A stretch of 64,000 nucleotides of DNA from Rhodalgimonas zhirmunskyi (GCA_030848925.1 JANFFA010000002.1:310001-374000); one strand, 5' to 3'; positions 38,461-49,103 are shown, counted from the stretch's first letter. The notes: generated by a model not told the origin, from the sequence alone. A program made the numbers and translations.

Positions 38461-38703
38461 TCAAAGCCCTTCGACAGGGGTCAGTCCGGCCGGATTGCCC
38501 TCGCCATCCAGCGTGATCGCGGCGACCTTTTCCTCGGCTTCCTTCAGCTTCGTCTCGCAGCGCTTCTTAAGCTCCGCCCCACGCTCATAAAGCTTGATCG
38601 AATCATCCAGCGCCACATCACCACGCTCAAGCTGGCCCACGACCTGCTCCAACTCGGCCATGGCCTCTTCGAATGTCATCTCTGAAACGGGGCGGTCGCT
38701 CAT
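38461..38703 (-). CDS. xseB: Exodeoxyribonuclease VII small subunit
   Basis: An 80-residue helical protein with the XseB signature FEEAMAELEQVVGQLERGDVALDDSIKLYERGAEL. It partners XseA in degrading single-stranded DNA; xseA is not in the window. ATG 38703 is chosen over the longer frame to 39054, which runs antisense to the phosphotransferase gene. It is first in the operon with ispA and dxs, a classic arrangement. Confidence 0.95.
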   Translation of the reverse strand: MSDRPVSEMTFEEAMAELEQVVGQLERGDVALDDSIKLYERGAELKKRCETKLKEAEEKVAAITLDGEGNPAGLTPVEGL

Positions 38704-38799
38704 CTGGTCCTCCGGGGCATTTACCGGCTCACCATAGCTGCGCCTCAGCCGGGGTTCAATTCGGTTGACGGCACGCGCGCCTGTCGAAATGCTCGCCCC

Positions 38800-39759
38800 A
38801 TGAACGTCGTCAATAAAAGCAATATCGAACTGTTTCCGGAACAGGCCCTCGCCGCCCTCACCCGGCTGGAAGCGCTGCTCACCAACAGCCCGCTCAAGGC
38901 CGAGGTGGACGAGGCCCTGCGCCTCGTCCCCGGCAAACGTGCCATCTTTCGTGGACGGCTCAATGACCGCGATGTGGTCTTTCGCCTGCCCCTCGATGCG
39001 TCCAACCGCGACGGCGCGGCCAAGGAATGGGACGAGATCGCGCGCGCACGCCACTACATGTCGGCCTCACCCTACCGCGTGGTCGAACCCCTGCATTTCG
39101 ACCCTGATACAGGGCTTTCCATCATCGAATACATCCCCGGCCCCACCCTCATGCGCCAGATTCGCAAGGTCACCCCGGCCGAAGGCGTCGCTCTACAGGA
39201 CCGCGCCGCACAGTGGCTTCACGCCTATTGCGTGCCCTCGTTCAAAACCCGTAAATCGCGTGGCCGCTGGCTCGAAAAAGCGGCGCAAGCCTGCGAAAAA
39301 CAAACTCACAAACCCCTCCGCGCCCCCGAGGCCGAGATCCTCCGCCTCATGACCCGCCTCGACGACATGCTGGCCGAAACGGACTCGCGCGCCGCCATCG
39401 GGCACGGTGATTTTCACCTCGGCAACCTGATGACGTGGGACGATAGCTTCATCGGCATCGATACCGGCGGCTCGGGACGCCTGCCGATCTACAAGGACAT
39501 GGCCCGCGCCATGACCCACGCCGTGCGTCGCGGCGTCCTGCCCTCCGGGCAGCGCCGTTTCGGCGTCGACGCCACTTGGGTCGACAGCTTCGCACGGGCC
39601 TTCGCCCTGTCCGGGGCTGAAACGACCCTGTCTCTGCCCTATTTCCTCTGTTTCGAGACGCTCTTTCGCGTCGAACATCCACAGATGGACGACAAGCGCA
39701 TCGCGCTGGCCCTCGACATGGAAGAAAGCCTGCTCGCAGACCTGCGCAACATCGTCTGA
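38800..39759 (+). CDS. Aminoglycoside-phosphotransferase-like kinase
   Basis: A 319-residue small-molecule kinase fold. IGHGDFHLGNLMTWDDSFIGIDTGG is the catalytic and metal-binding loop (HGDxHxxN then the D of the DxD-like segment). The N-terminal lobe (RAIFRGRLNDRDVVFRLPL) is diverged from classical APH. The substrate is unknown; resistance cannot be inferred. Divergent from xseB (96-base gap). Confidence 0.85.
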   Translation: MNVVNKSNIELFPEQALAALTRLEALLTNSPLKAEVDEALRLVPGKRAIFRGRLNDRDVVFRLPLDASNRDGAAKEWDEIARARHYMSASPYRVVEPLHFDPDTGLSIIEYIPGPTLMRQIRKVTPAEGVALQDRAAQWLHAYCVPSFKTRKSRGRWLEKAAQACEKQTHKPLRAPEAEILRLMTRLDDMLAETDSRAAIGHGDFHLGNLMTWDDSFIGIDTGGSGRLPIYKDMARAMTHAVRRGVLPSGQRRFGVDATWVDSFARAFALSGAETTLSLPYFLCFETLFRVEHPQMDDKRIALALDMEESLLADLRNIV

Positions 39760-39762
39760 TCG

Positions 39763-40674
39763 TCAGGCCGCCTGCAACGCCCTCACATGCGCCGCCGCAC
39801 TCTCGCCCAGAGCGTCAAGGTCATATCCGCCTTCCAAAAGCGAGACCACACGACCACCGCAAACCGTCTCTGCAACACCGCAAAGCCGTTCTGTCAGCCA
39901 CATGAAATCCTCGGTTTCCCACTCAAGCTGCGCGAGTGGATCGGCCCTATGCGCATCGAACCCGGCGGAAATCAGGATCAACTCCGGCGCAAACGCTTCC
40001 AGCCGGGGAAAGACCTGCGCCTCGTAAGCTTCGCGCATCTCAGCCCCGGTGGTTTTCGGTGCAAGCGGCACGTTCAGCACGTTGTCATGCCCGCCCTTCA
40101 CATCCGCCGCCCCCGTGCCGGGCCAAAGCGGAAACTGCTGTGAGGTCGCCAAAAACGCGCGCGGCTCGTCCCACAGCAAATCCTGCGTGCCATTGCCGTG
40201 ATGCACATCGAAATCCACAACCGCCACGCGCGACAGCCCATGCCGCTCAAGCGCATGTTTCGCTGCGATCGCGGCTGTCCCGAACAGGCAAAACCCCATC
40301 GGTTTCGCCGTCTCGGCATGATGCCCGGGCGGGCGGCAGGCGACAAAAGCGTTCTTCATCTCGCCCGCCAACACGGCATCCACCGCCGCTAGCGCACCGC
40401 CCACGGCCCGCCGCGCGGCTTGGTAAGAGCCCTCGGATTGCCATGTATCCTCATCCAGTTGCGCCGGTTTGCCGTCCCTGATCTTCGCAAGGTAGCCCTC
40501 GGGATGGCACAACAGGATATCGGCCTCTTCGCATAGCGGCGCTTCGCGGCGATCCAAGCCCGAAACAGGCTCTAACGCTGCGGAAACCGACGTCATTCGC
40601 GCCACCTGTTCGGCGTGCCCCTCGGGTGTGATGTGGTTCAGGCAATCGTCATGCATGAACAATCCGGTCATCAT
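39763..40674 (-). CDS. Histone-deacetylase-family hydrolase
   Basis: A 303-residue arginase/deacetylase-fold protein. CRPPGHHAETAKPMGFCLFG, VDFDVHHGNGTQDLLW and ISAGFDAHRADPL supply the tandem histidines and the Asp/His/Asp zinc site. Bacterial members deacetylate polyamines, acetoin or unknown amides. Start ATG at 40674 or the next Met one codon on. It is convergent with the phosphotransferase (three-base gap) and follows mutS on the same strand after 10 bases. Confidence 0.93.
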   Translation of the reverse strand: MMTGLFMHDDCLNHITPEGHAEQVARMTSVSAALEPVSGLDRREAPLCEEADILLCHPEGYLAKIRDGKPAQLDEDTWQSEGSYQAARRAVGGALAAVDAVLAGEMKNAFVACRPPGHHAETAKPMGFCLFGTAAIAAKHALERHGLSRVAVVDFDVHHGNGTQDLLWDEPRAFLATSQQFPLWPGTGAADVKGGHDNVLNVPLAPKTTGAEMREAYEAQVFPRLEAFAPELILISAGFDAHRADPLAQLEWETEDFMWLTERLCGVAETVCGGRVVSLLEGGYDLDALGESAAAHVRALQAA

Positions 40675-40684
40675 TTTTTCCTCC

Positions 40685-43330
40685 CTATGCGCCCTTCAAG
40701 GCCGCCTTCAAATCGTAAAGCGCCTGCAATGCATCGCGCGGGCTCATCTCGTCGGGGTGCAACGCCTCGACCATCGCCTCCACCGCGCTTTCCCCTTTTG
40801 GCGCGGGCGGCGGCGCGGGTGGCACGGCGGAAAACAGCGGCAGATCGTCGATCAGCGCCTTTGGCTTCGCGCCGCCCTCACGCTCACCCTGCTCCAGCGC
40901 TTCCAACACGACCCGCGCCCTTGCGACCACCGCCTCGGGCAACCCGGCCAGCTTCGCCACCTGCACCCCGTAAGAGCGATCCGCCGCGCCCTTGCGCACC
41001 TCGTGAAGGAAGATCACGTCGCCCTCCCATTCCTTCACCGTCACCGTGGCATTTTCTACCCGGTCAAGCTTCGCGGAAAGACCCGTCATCTCGTGATAAT
41101 GCGTCGCGAACAGCGCCCGGCAGCCGTTCACATCGTGCAAATGCTCCAGCGTGGCCCAGGCGATGGACAACCCGTCATAGGTGGCCGTGCCGCGCCCGAT
41201 CTCGTCCAGAATCACCAGCGCATGATCGTCCGCCTGGTTCAAAATCGCCGCCGTCTCGACCATCTCCACCATGAAGGTCGAGCGCCCGCGCGCCAGATCG
41301 TCACTCGCCCCGACGCGGCTGAACAACTGGCTCACCAGCCCGATTTCCACGCTCTGCGCCGGCACGAAACTGCCCATCTGCGCCAGCACCGCGATCAGCG
41401 CGTTTTGCCTCAGAAAGGTCGATTTACCCGCCATGTTGGGACCGGTCAAAAGCCAGATGTCATCCCCATCGCCCAACGCGCAGTCATTGGCGATAAACGG
41501 CTCCCCGGCCTGTTTCAGCGCCGCCTCCACCACCGGATGCCGCCCCCCCTCGATCAGAAGTTTGCGGCTTTCGTCCACCTTCGGCCGAACCCAGCGTTCG
41601 CCCTTGGCCAGATCCGCCAACGCCGTCGCAAGGTCCAGTTCCGCCAACCCCCGTGCACAGGCAAACAGCGCGTCCGAGGTATCGAGGATCGACCGAGTCA
41701 GGCTGGAATAGAGCCGCTTTTCAATCTCGATCGCCCGTCCCCCAGCATTCAGGATCTTGGTCTCCATCTCCGACAACGGCACCGTGGTAAAGCGCACCTG
41801 GTTCGCCGTGGTCTGGCGATGCTTGAACGTCTCGTTCAACGGCGCTGAAAGCATCTTTTCGGCATGTGTCGCCGTGACCTCGACGAAATAGCCAAGCACG
41901 TTGTTATGCTTGATCTTCAGGCCCTGAATCCCCGTTTCGGCCTGATACTCCGCTTGCATTGCCGCGATCACGCCACGCCCTTCGTCGCGCAGGCGGCGGC
42001 ACTCGTCCAACTCCTCGTCGAACCCTTCTGCAATGAACCCGCCATCGCGCGCCAGCAGCGGCGGCTCAGCGATCAGCGCCTGTTCCAACAGCCCAAGCAA
42101 TTCCTCATGCCCGGTCAGGTCCGTAACCGCCTCGGCCAGAAGCGCGGGCAGCTCGACATTACTCAGCGCCCCGGCAATCGCCTCGGCCTGTCCCAGCGCA
42201 TTGCGCACGGCGGCCAGATCCCGTGGCCCGCCCCGCTCAAGCCCCAGCCGCGACAGCGCCCGGTCCATATCCGGCACCCGGCGCAGCGCATCGCGCAGAT
42301 CGGCAGATATGCGTCCCTGTTCCTGCGCGAAACTCACCGCGTCTAGCCGCGCCTCGACCACGTCCAGCACCCGGCTGGGCGACGAAAGCCGCCGTTCCAA
42401 CAGCCGCGCACCCCCTGCCGTCACCGTCCGATCCACCACCGCCAGAAGCGATCCGGCCCGCTTGCCCGACAACGAGCGGGTCAACTCCAAATTGGCCCGC
42501 GTCGCCGCGTCGATCTGCATCACCCGCGCCTGCGCCTCGCGCACCGGCGCGCGCAGCAGCGGCAGCTTTCCCTTCTGCGTGATTTCAAGGTATTCGACCA
42601 ACGCGCCCATCGCCGCCAACTCGCAGCGTGCGAACTGCCCGAACGCGTCCAGCACATCGACCTCGAACAGCGCCTTCAATCGTCCTTCGGCCCCGGTGGA
42701 ATCAAACGCCGCGCGCCCCACCCCGGTGATCGCCGCCCCGGATTCAGTCACTAATCCAGCCAAATCCGCCTCGGCCGCGTCGCTCACCACCACTTCCGAC
42801 GGTGCCAGTCGCGCCAACTCCGGTCCCAGCCGCACCGGCGGCAGGCCCATCACGTGAAACGCCCCGGTCGAGATATCCACCCACGCTAGCGCCGCTTCTC
42901 CGCGCACCTCGGCATAGGCGGCAAGGTAATTGTGCCGCCGCGCTTCCAAAAGCGTATCCTCGGTCAGCGTCCCGGGCGTGACCAACCGCACGACATCGCG
43001 GTGCACCACCGATTTCGCGCCGCGCTTCTTGGCCTCGGCGGGGTCTTCCATCTGCTCGCACACCGCCACGCGAAATCCCTTGCGGATCAGCGTCAGCAAA
43101 TACCCTTCGGCCGCGTGCACCGGCACGCCGCACATCGGAATATCCTCGCCCAGATGCTTGCCCCGCTTGGTCAGCGCAATATCCAGCGCCTCGGCGGCGG
43201 CCACGGCATCGTCGAAGAAAAGCTCGTAAAAATCGCCCATCCGATAGAACAACAGGGCCTGTGGATACTGCCCCTTGATCTCAAGATACTGCGCCATCAT
43301 CGGCGTGACGGCGGATTTGCCTGTGCTCAC
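40685..43330 (-). CDS. mutS: DNA mismatch repair protein MutS
   Basis: An 881-residue MutS from the GTG at 43330. The mismatch-recognition Phe/Glu are in [17 protein letters not shown] near the N-terminus; the ATPase has Walker [15 protein letters not shown], Walker [16 protein letters not shown] and a C-terminal dimer tail. The frame opens at 43363, but the first 11 codons are not homologous, and GTG is preceded by a G-rich ribosome binding site. An internal ATG ten codons further is an alternative. Confidence 0.96.
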   Translation of the reverse strand: MSTGKSAVTPMMAQYLEIKGQYPQALLFYRMGDFYELFFDDAVAAAEALDIALTKRGKHLGEDIPMCGVPVHAAEGYLLTLIRKGFRVAVCEQMEDPAEAKKRGAKSVVHRDVVRLVTPGTLTEDTLLEARRHNYLAAYAEVRGEAALAWVDISTGAFHVMGLPPVRLGPELARLAPSEVVVSDAAEADLAGLVTESGAAITGVGRAAFDSTGAEGRLKALFEVDVLDAFGQFARCELAAMGALVEYLEITQKGKLPLLRAPVREAQARVMQIDAATRANLELTRSLSGKRAGSLLAVVDRTVTAGGARLLERRLSSPSRVLDVVEARLDAVSFAQEQGRISADLRDALRRVPDMDRALSRLGLERGGPRDLAAVRNALGQAEAIAGALSNVELPALLAEAVTDLTGHEELLGLLEQALIAEPPLLARDGGFIAEGFDEELDECRRLRDEGRGVIAAMQAEYQAETGIQGLKIKHNNVLGYFVEVTATHAEKMLSAPLNETFKHRQTTANQVRFTTVPLSEMETKILNAGGRAIEIEKRLYSSLTRSILDTSDALFACARGLAELDLATALADLAKGERWVRPKVDESRKLLIEGGRHPVVEAALKQAGEPFIANDCALGDGDDIWLLTGPNMAGKSTFLRQNALIAVLAQMGSFVPAQSVEIGLVSQLFSRVGASDDLARGRSTFMVEMVETAAILNQADDHALVILDEIGRGTATYDGLSIAWATLEHLHDVNGCRALFATHYHEMTGLSAKLDRVENATVTVKEWEGDVIFLHEVRKGAADRSYGVQVAKLAGLPEAVVARARVVLEALEQGEREGGAKPKALIDDLPLFSAVPPAPPPAPKGESAVEAMVEALHPDEMSPRDALQALYDLKAALKGA

Positions 43331-43456
43331 GAAAGCCCCCCGGTTTTCATTTTGCCAGACCATACAAAGCCACGGCCTCCGCCGAAAGGCCTGTTTCGGT
43401 TGAGTGACGCGCCGCCGCCATGTAAGACGCCCTCACCCCGCAAGAGAGATCGCCAA

Positions 43457-45712
43457 ATGTCAAAGAACAAGTTCACCCGCGAAGACGCCCTGCAATTCCA
43501 CCTCGAGCCGACTCCCGGCAAATGGGAGGTGCAGGCCACGGTCCCCATGACAACGCAGCGCGACCTGTCCCTTGCCTACTCGCCCGGCGTGGCCGTCCCT
43601 TGCGAGGAGATCGCCGCAAACCCCGAACTTGCCTATGACTACACCAACAAGGGCAACCTCGTCGCCGTGATCTCGAATGGCACCGCCGTTCTGGGCCTTG
43701 GCAACCTCGGCGCGCTCGGTTCCAAGCCGGTGATGGAGGGCAAATCCGTGCTCTTCAAACGCTTCGCCGACGTGAACTCGATCGACATCGAACTCGATAC
43801 CGAAGATCCCCAGAAAATCATCGACGCTGTCAAACTGATGGGCCCCACCTTCGGCGGCATCAACCTCGAAGACATCAAGGCGCCCGAGTGTTTCATCATC
43901 GAACAGACGCTCAAGGAAGAAATGGACATTCCCGTCTTCCACGATGACCAGCACGGCACCGCCGTGATCTGTGCGGCGGGCCTGATCAACGCGCTGCACC
44001 TCTCGGACAAGAAGATCGAAGATTGCCGCATCGTCCTCAACGGCGCGGGCGCGGCGGGCATCGCTTGCATCGAACTGTTGAAGCGGATGGGCGCCAAGCA
44101 CGATAACTGCATCGTCTGCGACACCAAGGGCGTGATCTATCAGGGCCGCGAAGACGGCATGAACCAGTGGAAATCGGCCCACGCCATCACCACCGACCTG
44201 CGCACGCTGGAAGAGGCGATGGAAGGGGCCGACGTGTTCCTCGGCGTGTCCGCCAAGGGCGCGGTCACGCCTGAAATGGTCGCCAACATGGCCCCCAACC
44301 CCGTCATTTTCGCCATGGCCAACCCCGACCCTGAAATCACCCCGGAAGAGGCCCACGCCGTGCGCGAAGACGCCATCGTCGCCACCGGGCGCAGCGACTA
44401 TCCCAATCAGGTCAACAACGTGCTCGGCTTTCCCTATCTCTTCCGTGGCGCGCTCGATATCCACGCCCGCGCCATCAACGACGAAATGAAGATCGCCTGC
44501 GCCGAAGCACTGGCAAGCCTCGCCCGCCAAGACGTTCCCGACGAGGTCGGCCTCGCCTACGGCAAAAAGCTCACCTTCGGGCGTGATTACATCATCCCCA
44601 CGCCTTTCGATCCGCGCCTCATCCACGTGATCCCGCCCGCCGTGGCCAAGGCCGGCATGGATACCGGCGCCGCCCGCCGCCCGATCATCGACATGGAGGC
44701 TTACGAGCTTTCCTTGAAAAGCCGGATGGACCCCACCGCCTCGATGCTGCGCAACCTCAACAACCGCGCCCGTGCCGCCCAAGGCACCGTCATCTTCGCC
44801 GAAGGCGATGATCCGCGCGTGCTGCGCGCCGCCGTGCAATACCAGCGCGCCGGGTTCGGCAAGGCGCTGGTCGTCGGCCGCGAAAGCGATGTCGAACAGA
44901 AGCTCACCGCCGAAGGCCTCGCCGATGCGGTTGAAGAACTGGAAATCATCAACGCCGCCAACACGCCCCACCTAGCCGAATACAAGGACTTCCTCTACCA
45001 GCGGCTCCAGCGGCGGGGTTTCGACAGGCACGACATTCACCGCCTTGCTGCCCGTGATCGGCACGTGTTCTCGGCCCTGATGCTGGCCCATGGCCACGGC
45101 GATGCGCTGGTCACCGGGGCCACCCGGAAATCCGCCCATGTGATGGACCTGATCAACCACGTCTTCGATGCCGATGCACAGCACGGCGCCGTGGGCGTCA
45201 CCGCCGTCCTGCACAAGGGGCGTGTGGTGATGATCGCTGACACGCTGGTGCACGAATGGCCCGATGAAGAGGATCTGGCTACCATCGCCGAACGCTCCGC
45301 CGATGTCGCCCGTCACCTCGGGCTCGAACCCCGCGTCGCCTTCGCCAGTTTCTCCACCTTCGGCTACCCGCGTTCCGAACGGTCCGAAAAGATGCACCTC
45401 GCGCCTTCCGTCCTCGATGCCCGTGGCGTCGACTTCGAATATGATGGCGAAATGACCGTCGACGTGGCGCTCAACCCGCAGGCACAGGCGCAATACCCGT
45501 TCTCGCGCCTCACCGGCCCGGCGAATATCCTCGTCGTGCCCGCGCGCCACTCGGCCTCGATCTCGGTCAAGCTGATGCAGGAAATGGCAGGCGCCACCGT
45601 GATCGGTCCGATCCTCGCCGGCGTCGACAAGTCGATCCAGATCTGCTCGTCGAACTCCACCGTGAACGACATCCTCAACATGGCGGTGCTCGCGGCTTGT
45701 AAAGTGGGCTGA
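43457..45712 (+). CDS. maeB: NADP-type malic enzyme with phosphotransacetylase-like domain
   Basis: A 751-residue hybrid. Residues ~1-430 are malic enzyme (oxidative decarboxylation of malate to pyruvate): AYSPGVAVPCEEI, VFHDDQHGTAVICAAG (metal site), VLNGAGAAGIACIELL (NADP fold). Residues ~430-751 resemble phosphate acetyltransferase but usually lack activity and confer acetyl-CoA regulation (TGATRKSAHVMDLINHVF, VPARHSASISVKLMQEM). ATG 43457 is chosen; a longer frame covers mutS DNA. Divergent from mutS with a 126-base gap. Confidence 0.95.
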   Translation: MSKNKFTREDALQFHLEPTPGKWEVQATVPMTTQRDLSLAYSPGVAVPCEEIAANPELAYDYTNKGNLVAVISNGTAVLGLGNLGALGSKPVMEGKSVLFKRFADVNSIDIELDTEDPQKIIDAVKLMGPTFGGINLEDIKAPECFIIEQTLKEEMDIPVFHDDQHGTAVICAAGLINALHLSDKKIEDCRIVLNGAGAAGIACIELLKRMGAKHDNCIVCDTKGVIYQGREDGMNQWKSAHAITTDLRTLEEAMEGADVFLGVSAKGAVTPEMVANMAPNPVIFAMANPDPEITPEEAHAVREDAIVATGRSDYPNQVNNVLGFPYLFRGALDIHARAINDEMKIACAEALASLARQDVPDEVGLAYGKKLTFGRDYIIPTPFDPRLIHVIPPAVAKAGMDTGAARRPIIDMEAYELSLKSRMDPTASMLRNLNNRARAAQGTVIFAEGDDPRVLRAAVQYQRAGFGKALVVGRESDVEQKLTAEGLADAVEELEIINAANTPHLAEYKDFLYQRLQRRGFDRHDIHRLAARDRHVFSALMLAHGHGDALVTGATRKSAHVMDLINHVFDADAQHGAVGVTAVLHKGRVVMIADTLVHEWPDEEDLATIAERSADVARHLGLEPRVAFASFSTFGYPRSERSEKMHLAPSVLDARGVDFEYDGEMTVDVALNPQAQAQYPFSRLTGPANILVVPARHSASISVKLMQEMAGATVIGPILAGVDKSIQICSSNSTVNDILNMAVLAACKVG

Positions 45713-45733
45713 ACCGGCACCCGAAGGGCGCGC

Positions 45734-46615
45734 ATGACGATCTACAATCTCGGCTCGATCAACGTCGATCATTTCTATTCGGTCCCGCACCTGCCCCAAC
45801 CCGGCGAAACCCTCGCCGCCTGCGGCTACAGCACCGGACTTGGCGGCAAGGGCGCGAATCAGTCGGTCGCCGCCGCCAAAGCGGGCGCGCAAGTGATCCA
45901 CATCGGCGCGGTCGGCCCCGACGGCGGCGATGTTCTCGATCGGCTGGCGCTTCTTGGCGTCGACACCACCCATGTCGAACAGGTCGACACGCCCACCGCC
46001 CACGCCATCATCAACATCGACCCTGCGGGCGAAAACGCCATCGTCATCTTTCCCGGCGCCAACGAAAAACAGTCTCTAACAAGGCTGGAACTGGCCCTGA
46101 AGGACGCGGGAAAAGGCGACATCCTCCTACTACAAAACGAAACCACGCTTCAGGTCGAGGCCGCCCAAATGGCCCGCAAAAAGGGCCTCTTCACGATATA
46201 CTCCGCCGCCCCCTTCGCGGCCGAGGCCGTCACGCCGATCCTGCCCCATATCGATCTCTTGGTGATGAACGCGGTCGAGGCCGAACAACTCACTGCCGCC
46301 CTCTCCGTTCCACTCACAGACACTCCCGTGCCGCATCTCCTCATCACCCGCGGCAAGGCCGGCGCGACATGGCGCACACAGGCCACGGGCAAGGATCTGC
46401 ACGTCCCCGCCTTCCGGGTTACGCCGATCGACACCACCGGCGCGGGCGATTGCTACATCGGCACCGTCGCCGCCGGCCTTGCCGAAAACCTCTGCGCCGA
46501 AGACGCCATGCGCCGCGCCGCCGCCGCCTCGGCCATCCAAGTCACCCGCAAAGGCACCGCCGACGCCATCCCGACGCGTGACGAGGTGGACAGCTTCCTG
46601 TCCACGCACCCCTGA
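45734..46615 (+). CDS. rbsK: Ribokinase-type PfkB carbohydrate kinase
   Basis: A 293-residue PfkB kinase. LGSINVDHFYSVPHLPQPGET and STGLGGKGANQSVAAAKAG are ribokinase-subgroup N-terminal motifs; DTTGAGDCYIGTVAAGL carries the catalytic Asp and anion hole. Ribose to ribose-5-phosphate is the likely reaction, though no ribose transporter is adjacent. Its start is 21 bases after the maeB stop; both may share a transcript. Confidence 0.88.
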   Translation: MTIYNLGSINVDHFYSVPHLPQPGETLAACGYSTGLGGKGANQSVAAAKAGAQVIHIGAVGPDGGDVLDRLALLGVDTTHVEQVDTPTAHAIINIDPAGENAIVIFPGANEKQSLTRLELALKDAGKGDILLLQNETTLQVEAAQMARKKGLFTIYSAAPFAAEAVTPILPHIDLLVMNAVEAEQLTAALSVPLTDTPVPHLLITRGKAGATWRTQATGKDLHVPAFRVTPIDTTGAGDCYIGTVAAGLAENLCAEDAMRRAAAASAIQVTRKGTADAIPTRDEVDSFLSTHP

Positions 46616-46620
46616 TCCAC

Positions 46621-46670
46621 ATCTTCATCTGACTCTAAATATCCCGGGGGTGTGGGGGCAGCGCCCCCAA
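46621..46670 (+). repeat. Intergenic G-tract hairpin repeat, copy 3
   Basis: ATCTTCATCTGACTCTAAAT followed by ATCCCGGGGGTGTGGGGGC-AGC-GCCCCCA; stem 7 bp (46653-46669), loop AGC. It starts six bases after the rbsK stop and matches the copy at 16791 over most of its length, including the TTCATCTGAC lead. Confidence 0.75.
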
Positions 46671-46674
46671 TGGC

Positions 46675-47334
46675 TCACCCTGCGAAAGGCGCGCTTGATC
46701 CCCAAAGTTGCTTCACCCGCTGATCACGCCCACAAGCATCACGATAAAACTTGTAAGCCGACGATTTGCGCTTCGGGCCCGCCCGGGTGATCACCAGCTC
46801 CGTGCTTTTGTAATAATCCTGATGATACGCCTCTGCCGGGTAGAACGCTTTGAGCGGCAAAACCGGCGTCACGATCTTCTGCCCAAGGCTCGACTGCGCC
46901 GCCGCCTTCACCTTCTGCGCAACCGCCTCTTCTGCCTTGTCAGAGACGAATATCGCCGTGCGATAGCTCTTCCCTCGGTCACAGAACTGCCCACCCGCAT
47001 CCGTCGGATCGACCGAGCGGAGGAACATCTGCAACAGCTTCTCTCGGCTCACGCGGCCCGCGTCATAGGTGATCTTCACCGCCTCGTAATGCCCGGTCCC
47101 GCCGCGCACGACTTGCTTGTAGGTGGGGTTCTTCACCGTGCCGCCCGTGTATCCCGATACGGCCGAGATCACGCCCGGCACCTTTTCGAAATCCGCCTCG
47201 ACGCACCAGAAGCAGCCCCCGGCCACCACCAGCGTTTCCTTCGGCCCGGCGCTCACCGGTCCGCAATGCAACGCAAAGGCCAGCGCGATCAAACCGCCCA
47301 GCGCCCATGCTTTCAAATCCTGAACTTTAATCAT
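46675..47334 (-). CDS. msrA: Periplasmic peptide-methionine (S)-S-oxide reductase
   Basis: A 219-residue MsrA with a Sec signal peptide (cleavage near VSAG, residue ~29). The active site is GGCFWC with nucleophile Cys41; [15 protein letters not shown] and YHQDYY are typical. It repairs oxidised methionine in exported proteins. ATG 47334 has AGGAG upstream; a GTG further out at 47355 is less likely. An exported MsrA normally needs a periplasmic reductant that is not encoded here. Confidence 0.93.
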   Translation of the reverse strand: MIKVQDLKAWALGGLIALAFALHCGPVSAGPKETLVVAGGCFWCVEADFEKVPGVISAVSGYTGGTVKNPTYKQVVRGGTGHYEAVKITYDAGRVSREKLLQMFLRSVDPTDAGGQFCDRGKSYRTAIFVSDKAEEAVAQKVKAAAQSSLGQKIVTPVLPLKAFYPAEAYHQDYYKSTELVITRAGPKRKSSAYKFYRDACGRDQRVKQLWGSSAPFAG

Positions 47335-47481
47335 GGTCCAACTCTCCTTTCCCACAGGATGCCGCGCCGAACCCGCCCAACCAACCGCTGAAACCCCTTT
47401 TCACGCACAGGTGAGAGCGCGTGACCCCTTTCCCCCCGCCCCATTCCCTCCTAGCCTCGCCGCGAAAACAGGAGGCCCCCC

Positions 47482-48390
47482 ATGTCCGAACACGTCACCA
47501 CCCATCAGGCCGAAGAAGACGCGCGCAACGAAAACATCCTCATCTGGCTCAACGGCCAACTCGTCCCGAAAGCGCAGGCCACGGTCAGCGTCTATGATTC
47601 GGGCTTTATGCTGGGCGATGGCATCTGGGAAGGGCTGCGGCTCTACAACGGCACATGGGCCTTCATTGATGAGCACATGGATCGCCTTTTCGAGGCTGCA
47701 AAAGCCATCGATCTCGACATCGGCATGACCCGGAAACAGGTCATTTCCGCCGTGTTAGAGACGCAATCAGCAAACAACATGACAACCGACGCCCACGCCC
47801 GCCTGATGATTACCCGCGGCGTGAAAACCCGCCCCTTCCAGCACCCAGGCCTAAGCCAGCAAGGCCCCACCGTCGCCATCATCATGGAGCATTCCAAACC
47901 CTCGATCCCGCGCCCGATCCGCCTTGCCACCGTGCCGCACATTCGCGGCCTGCCGATGACGCAGGATCCCAAGCTCAACTCCCATTCCAAGCTCAACTGC
48001 ATCCTCGCCTGCATCGCCGCCGAAAAGGCCGGCGCCGACGAAGGCCTGATGCTCGATGTGAATGGCTTCGTGAACACCACCAACGCCTGCAATTTCTTCA
48101 TCGTGCGCAAGGGCGCGGTTTGGACCTCCACGGGTGATTACTGCATGAATGGAATCACCCGCCAAAAGGTGATCGACCTCTGCCGCGCCAACGACATCCC
48201 GGTGTTCGAGCGGAACTATTCCCTCGTCGACACCTACGGCGCGGACGAGGCCTTCCTAACCGGCACCTTCGGCGCGCAAACCCCGGTGGGCGAAATCGAC
48301 GGGCGGCAAATCGGCACCGGCGATATGGGCCCCGTGACAAAGCGCCTGCGCGGCCTCTACAAAGCCCTGATCGAAGCCGAGGTGGCCTGA
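47482..48390 (+). CDS. Class IV aminotransferase (branched-chain or D-amino-acid type)
   Basis: A 302-residue fold-type IV PLP enzyme. VSVYDSGFMLGDGIWEGLRLYNG is the N-terminal signature, SHSKLNCILACIAA holds the PLP lysine, and GFVNTTNACNFFIV with NGITRQKVIDLC is the C-terminal signature. It could be an IlvE-like, DAAT-like or pyridoxal-using amine enzyme; the sequence alone does not separate them. The last base of its TGA is the first of the next ATG, so the pair is translationally coupled. Confidence 0.88.
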   Translation: MSEHVTTHQAEEDARNENILIWLNGQLVPKAQATVSVYDSGFMLGDGIWEGLRLYNGTWAFIDEHMDRLFEAAKAIDLDIGMTRKQVISAVLETQSANNMTTDAHARLMITRGVKTRPFQHPGLSQQGPTVAIIMEHSKPSIPRPIRLATVPHIRGLPMTQDPKLNSHSKLNCILACIAAEKAGADEGLMLDVNGFVNTTNACNFFIVRKGAVWTSTGDYCMNGITRQKVIDLCRANDIPVFERNYSLVDTYGADEAFLTGTFGAQTPVGEIDGRQIGTGDMGPVTKRLRGLYKALIEAEVA

Positions 48391-49103
48391 TGCGCATCGC
48401 CATGTGGTCCGGCCCCCGCAACCTCTCCACCGCCATGATGTATGCTTTCGGCGCACGCGCCGATTGCGCCGTGGTGGATGAACCCTTCTATGCCGCCTAC
48501 CTCGCGCAAACCGGCCTCGCGCACCCCATGCGGGCCGAGATCATGGCCGCACAAAGCCAGGATGCAGAGGCGGTCGCGCAATCCCTGACCGGCCCTATCC
48601 CGGCCCAAAAACCGCATTTCTATCAAAAACACATGTGCCAGCACATGCTGCCCGGCATCCCGCGCGACTGGATGGCACGGGTGACGAATGTCTTCCTGAT
48701 CCGTCACCCCGCCCGCGTGATCGCCAGCTTCGGAGCGAAATACGAAAACCCCACGCTGGCCGACATCGGCTTCACTCAACAGGCCGAGCTTTACGATCAC
48801 GCCCGCGCCCTGGGCCAGACCCCCATCGTGATCGACAGCGCCGACATCCGCCGCGCCCCCGAAATGATGCTCCGCAAACTCTGTGATGCGATCGGCTTGG
48901 CCTTCGATCCCGCCATGCTCTCGTGGCCCAAAGGCGGCCACCCGGATGATGGCGTCTGGGCACCACATTGGTATGGCGCGGTGCACGCCTCCACCGGCTT
49001 CGCCCCCGCCGAAGGCCCGCTTCCCGACCTGAGCGAAGAGCACCGCGCGCTGGCCGTTGCAGCGCTCCCGATTTACGAGGCGTTAGCCAAGGTTAAACTC
49101 TGA
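48390..49103 (+). CDS. Sulfotransferase-like protein coupled to the aminotransferase
   Basis: A 237-residue P-loop protein. MWSGPRNLSTAMMYAFGAR is a 5'-PSB-type PAPS-binding loop, and VFLIRHPARVIASFGAKY is the 3'-phosphate (RxPxxVxxS) motif of sulfotransferases. The substrate is unknown. The ATG overlaps the aminotransferase stop by one base, so the two products probably act on one compound, for example sulfation of an amino-alcohol or hydroxy acid made by the transaminase; this is inference. Confidence 0.8.
   Translation: MRIAMWSGPRNLSTAMMYAFGARADCAVVDEPFYAAYLAQTGLAHPMRAEIMAAQSQDAEAVAQSLTGPIPAQKPHFYQKHMCQHMLPGIPRDWMARVTNVFLIRHPARVIASFGAKYENPTLADIGFTQQAELYDHARALGQTPIVIDSADIRRAPEMMLRKLCDAIGLAFDPAMLSWPKGGHPDDGVWAPHWYGAVHASTGFAPAEGPLPDLSEEHRALAVAALPIYEALAKVKL

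Noticed and set aside
43460-44971. 503-codon minus-strand frame over maeB
   Set aside because: Antisense to a clear malic enzyme; no motif seen.
33095-46085. Shared AAARACAGTCTCTAACAASG at 33095 and 46066
   Set aside because: Exact 14-mers shared between two places are expected by chance in 64 kb; one copy is in the rbsK coding region.
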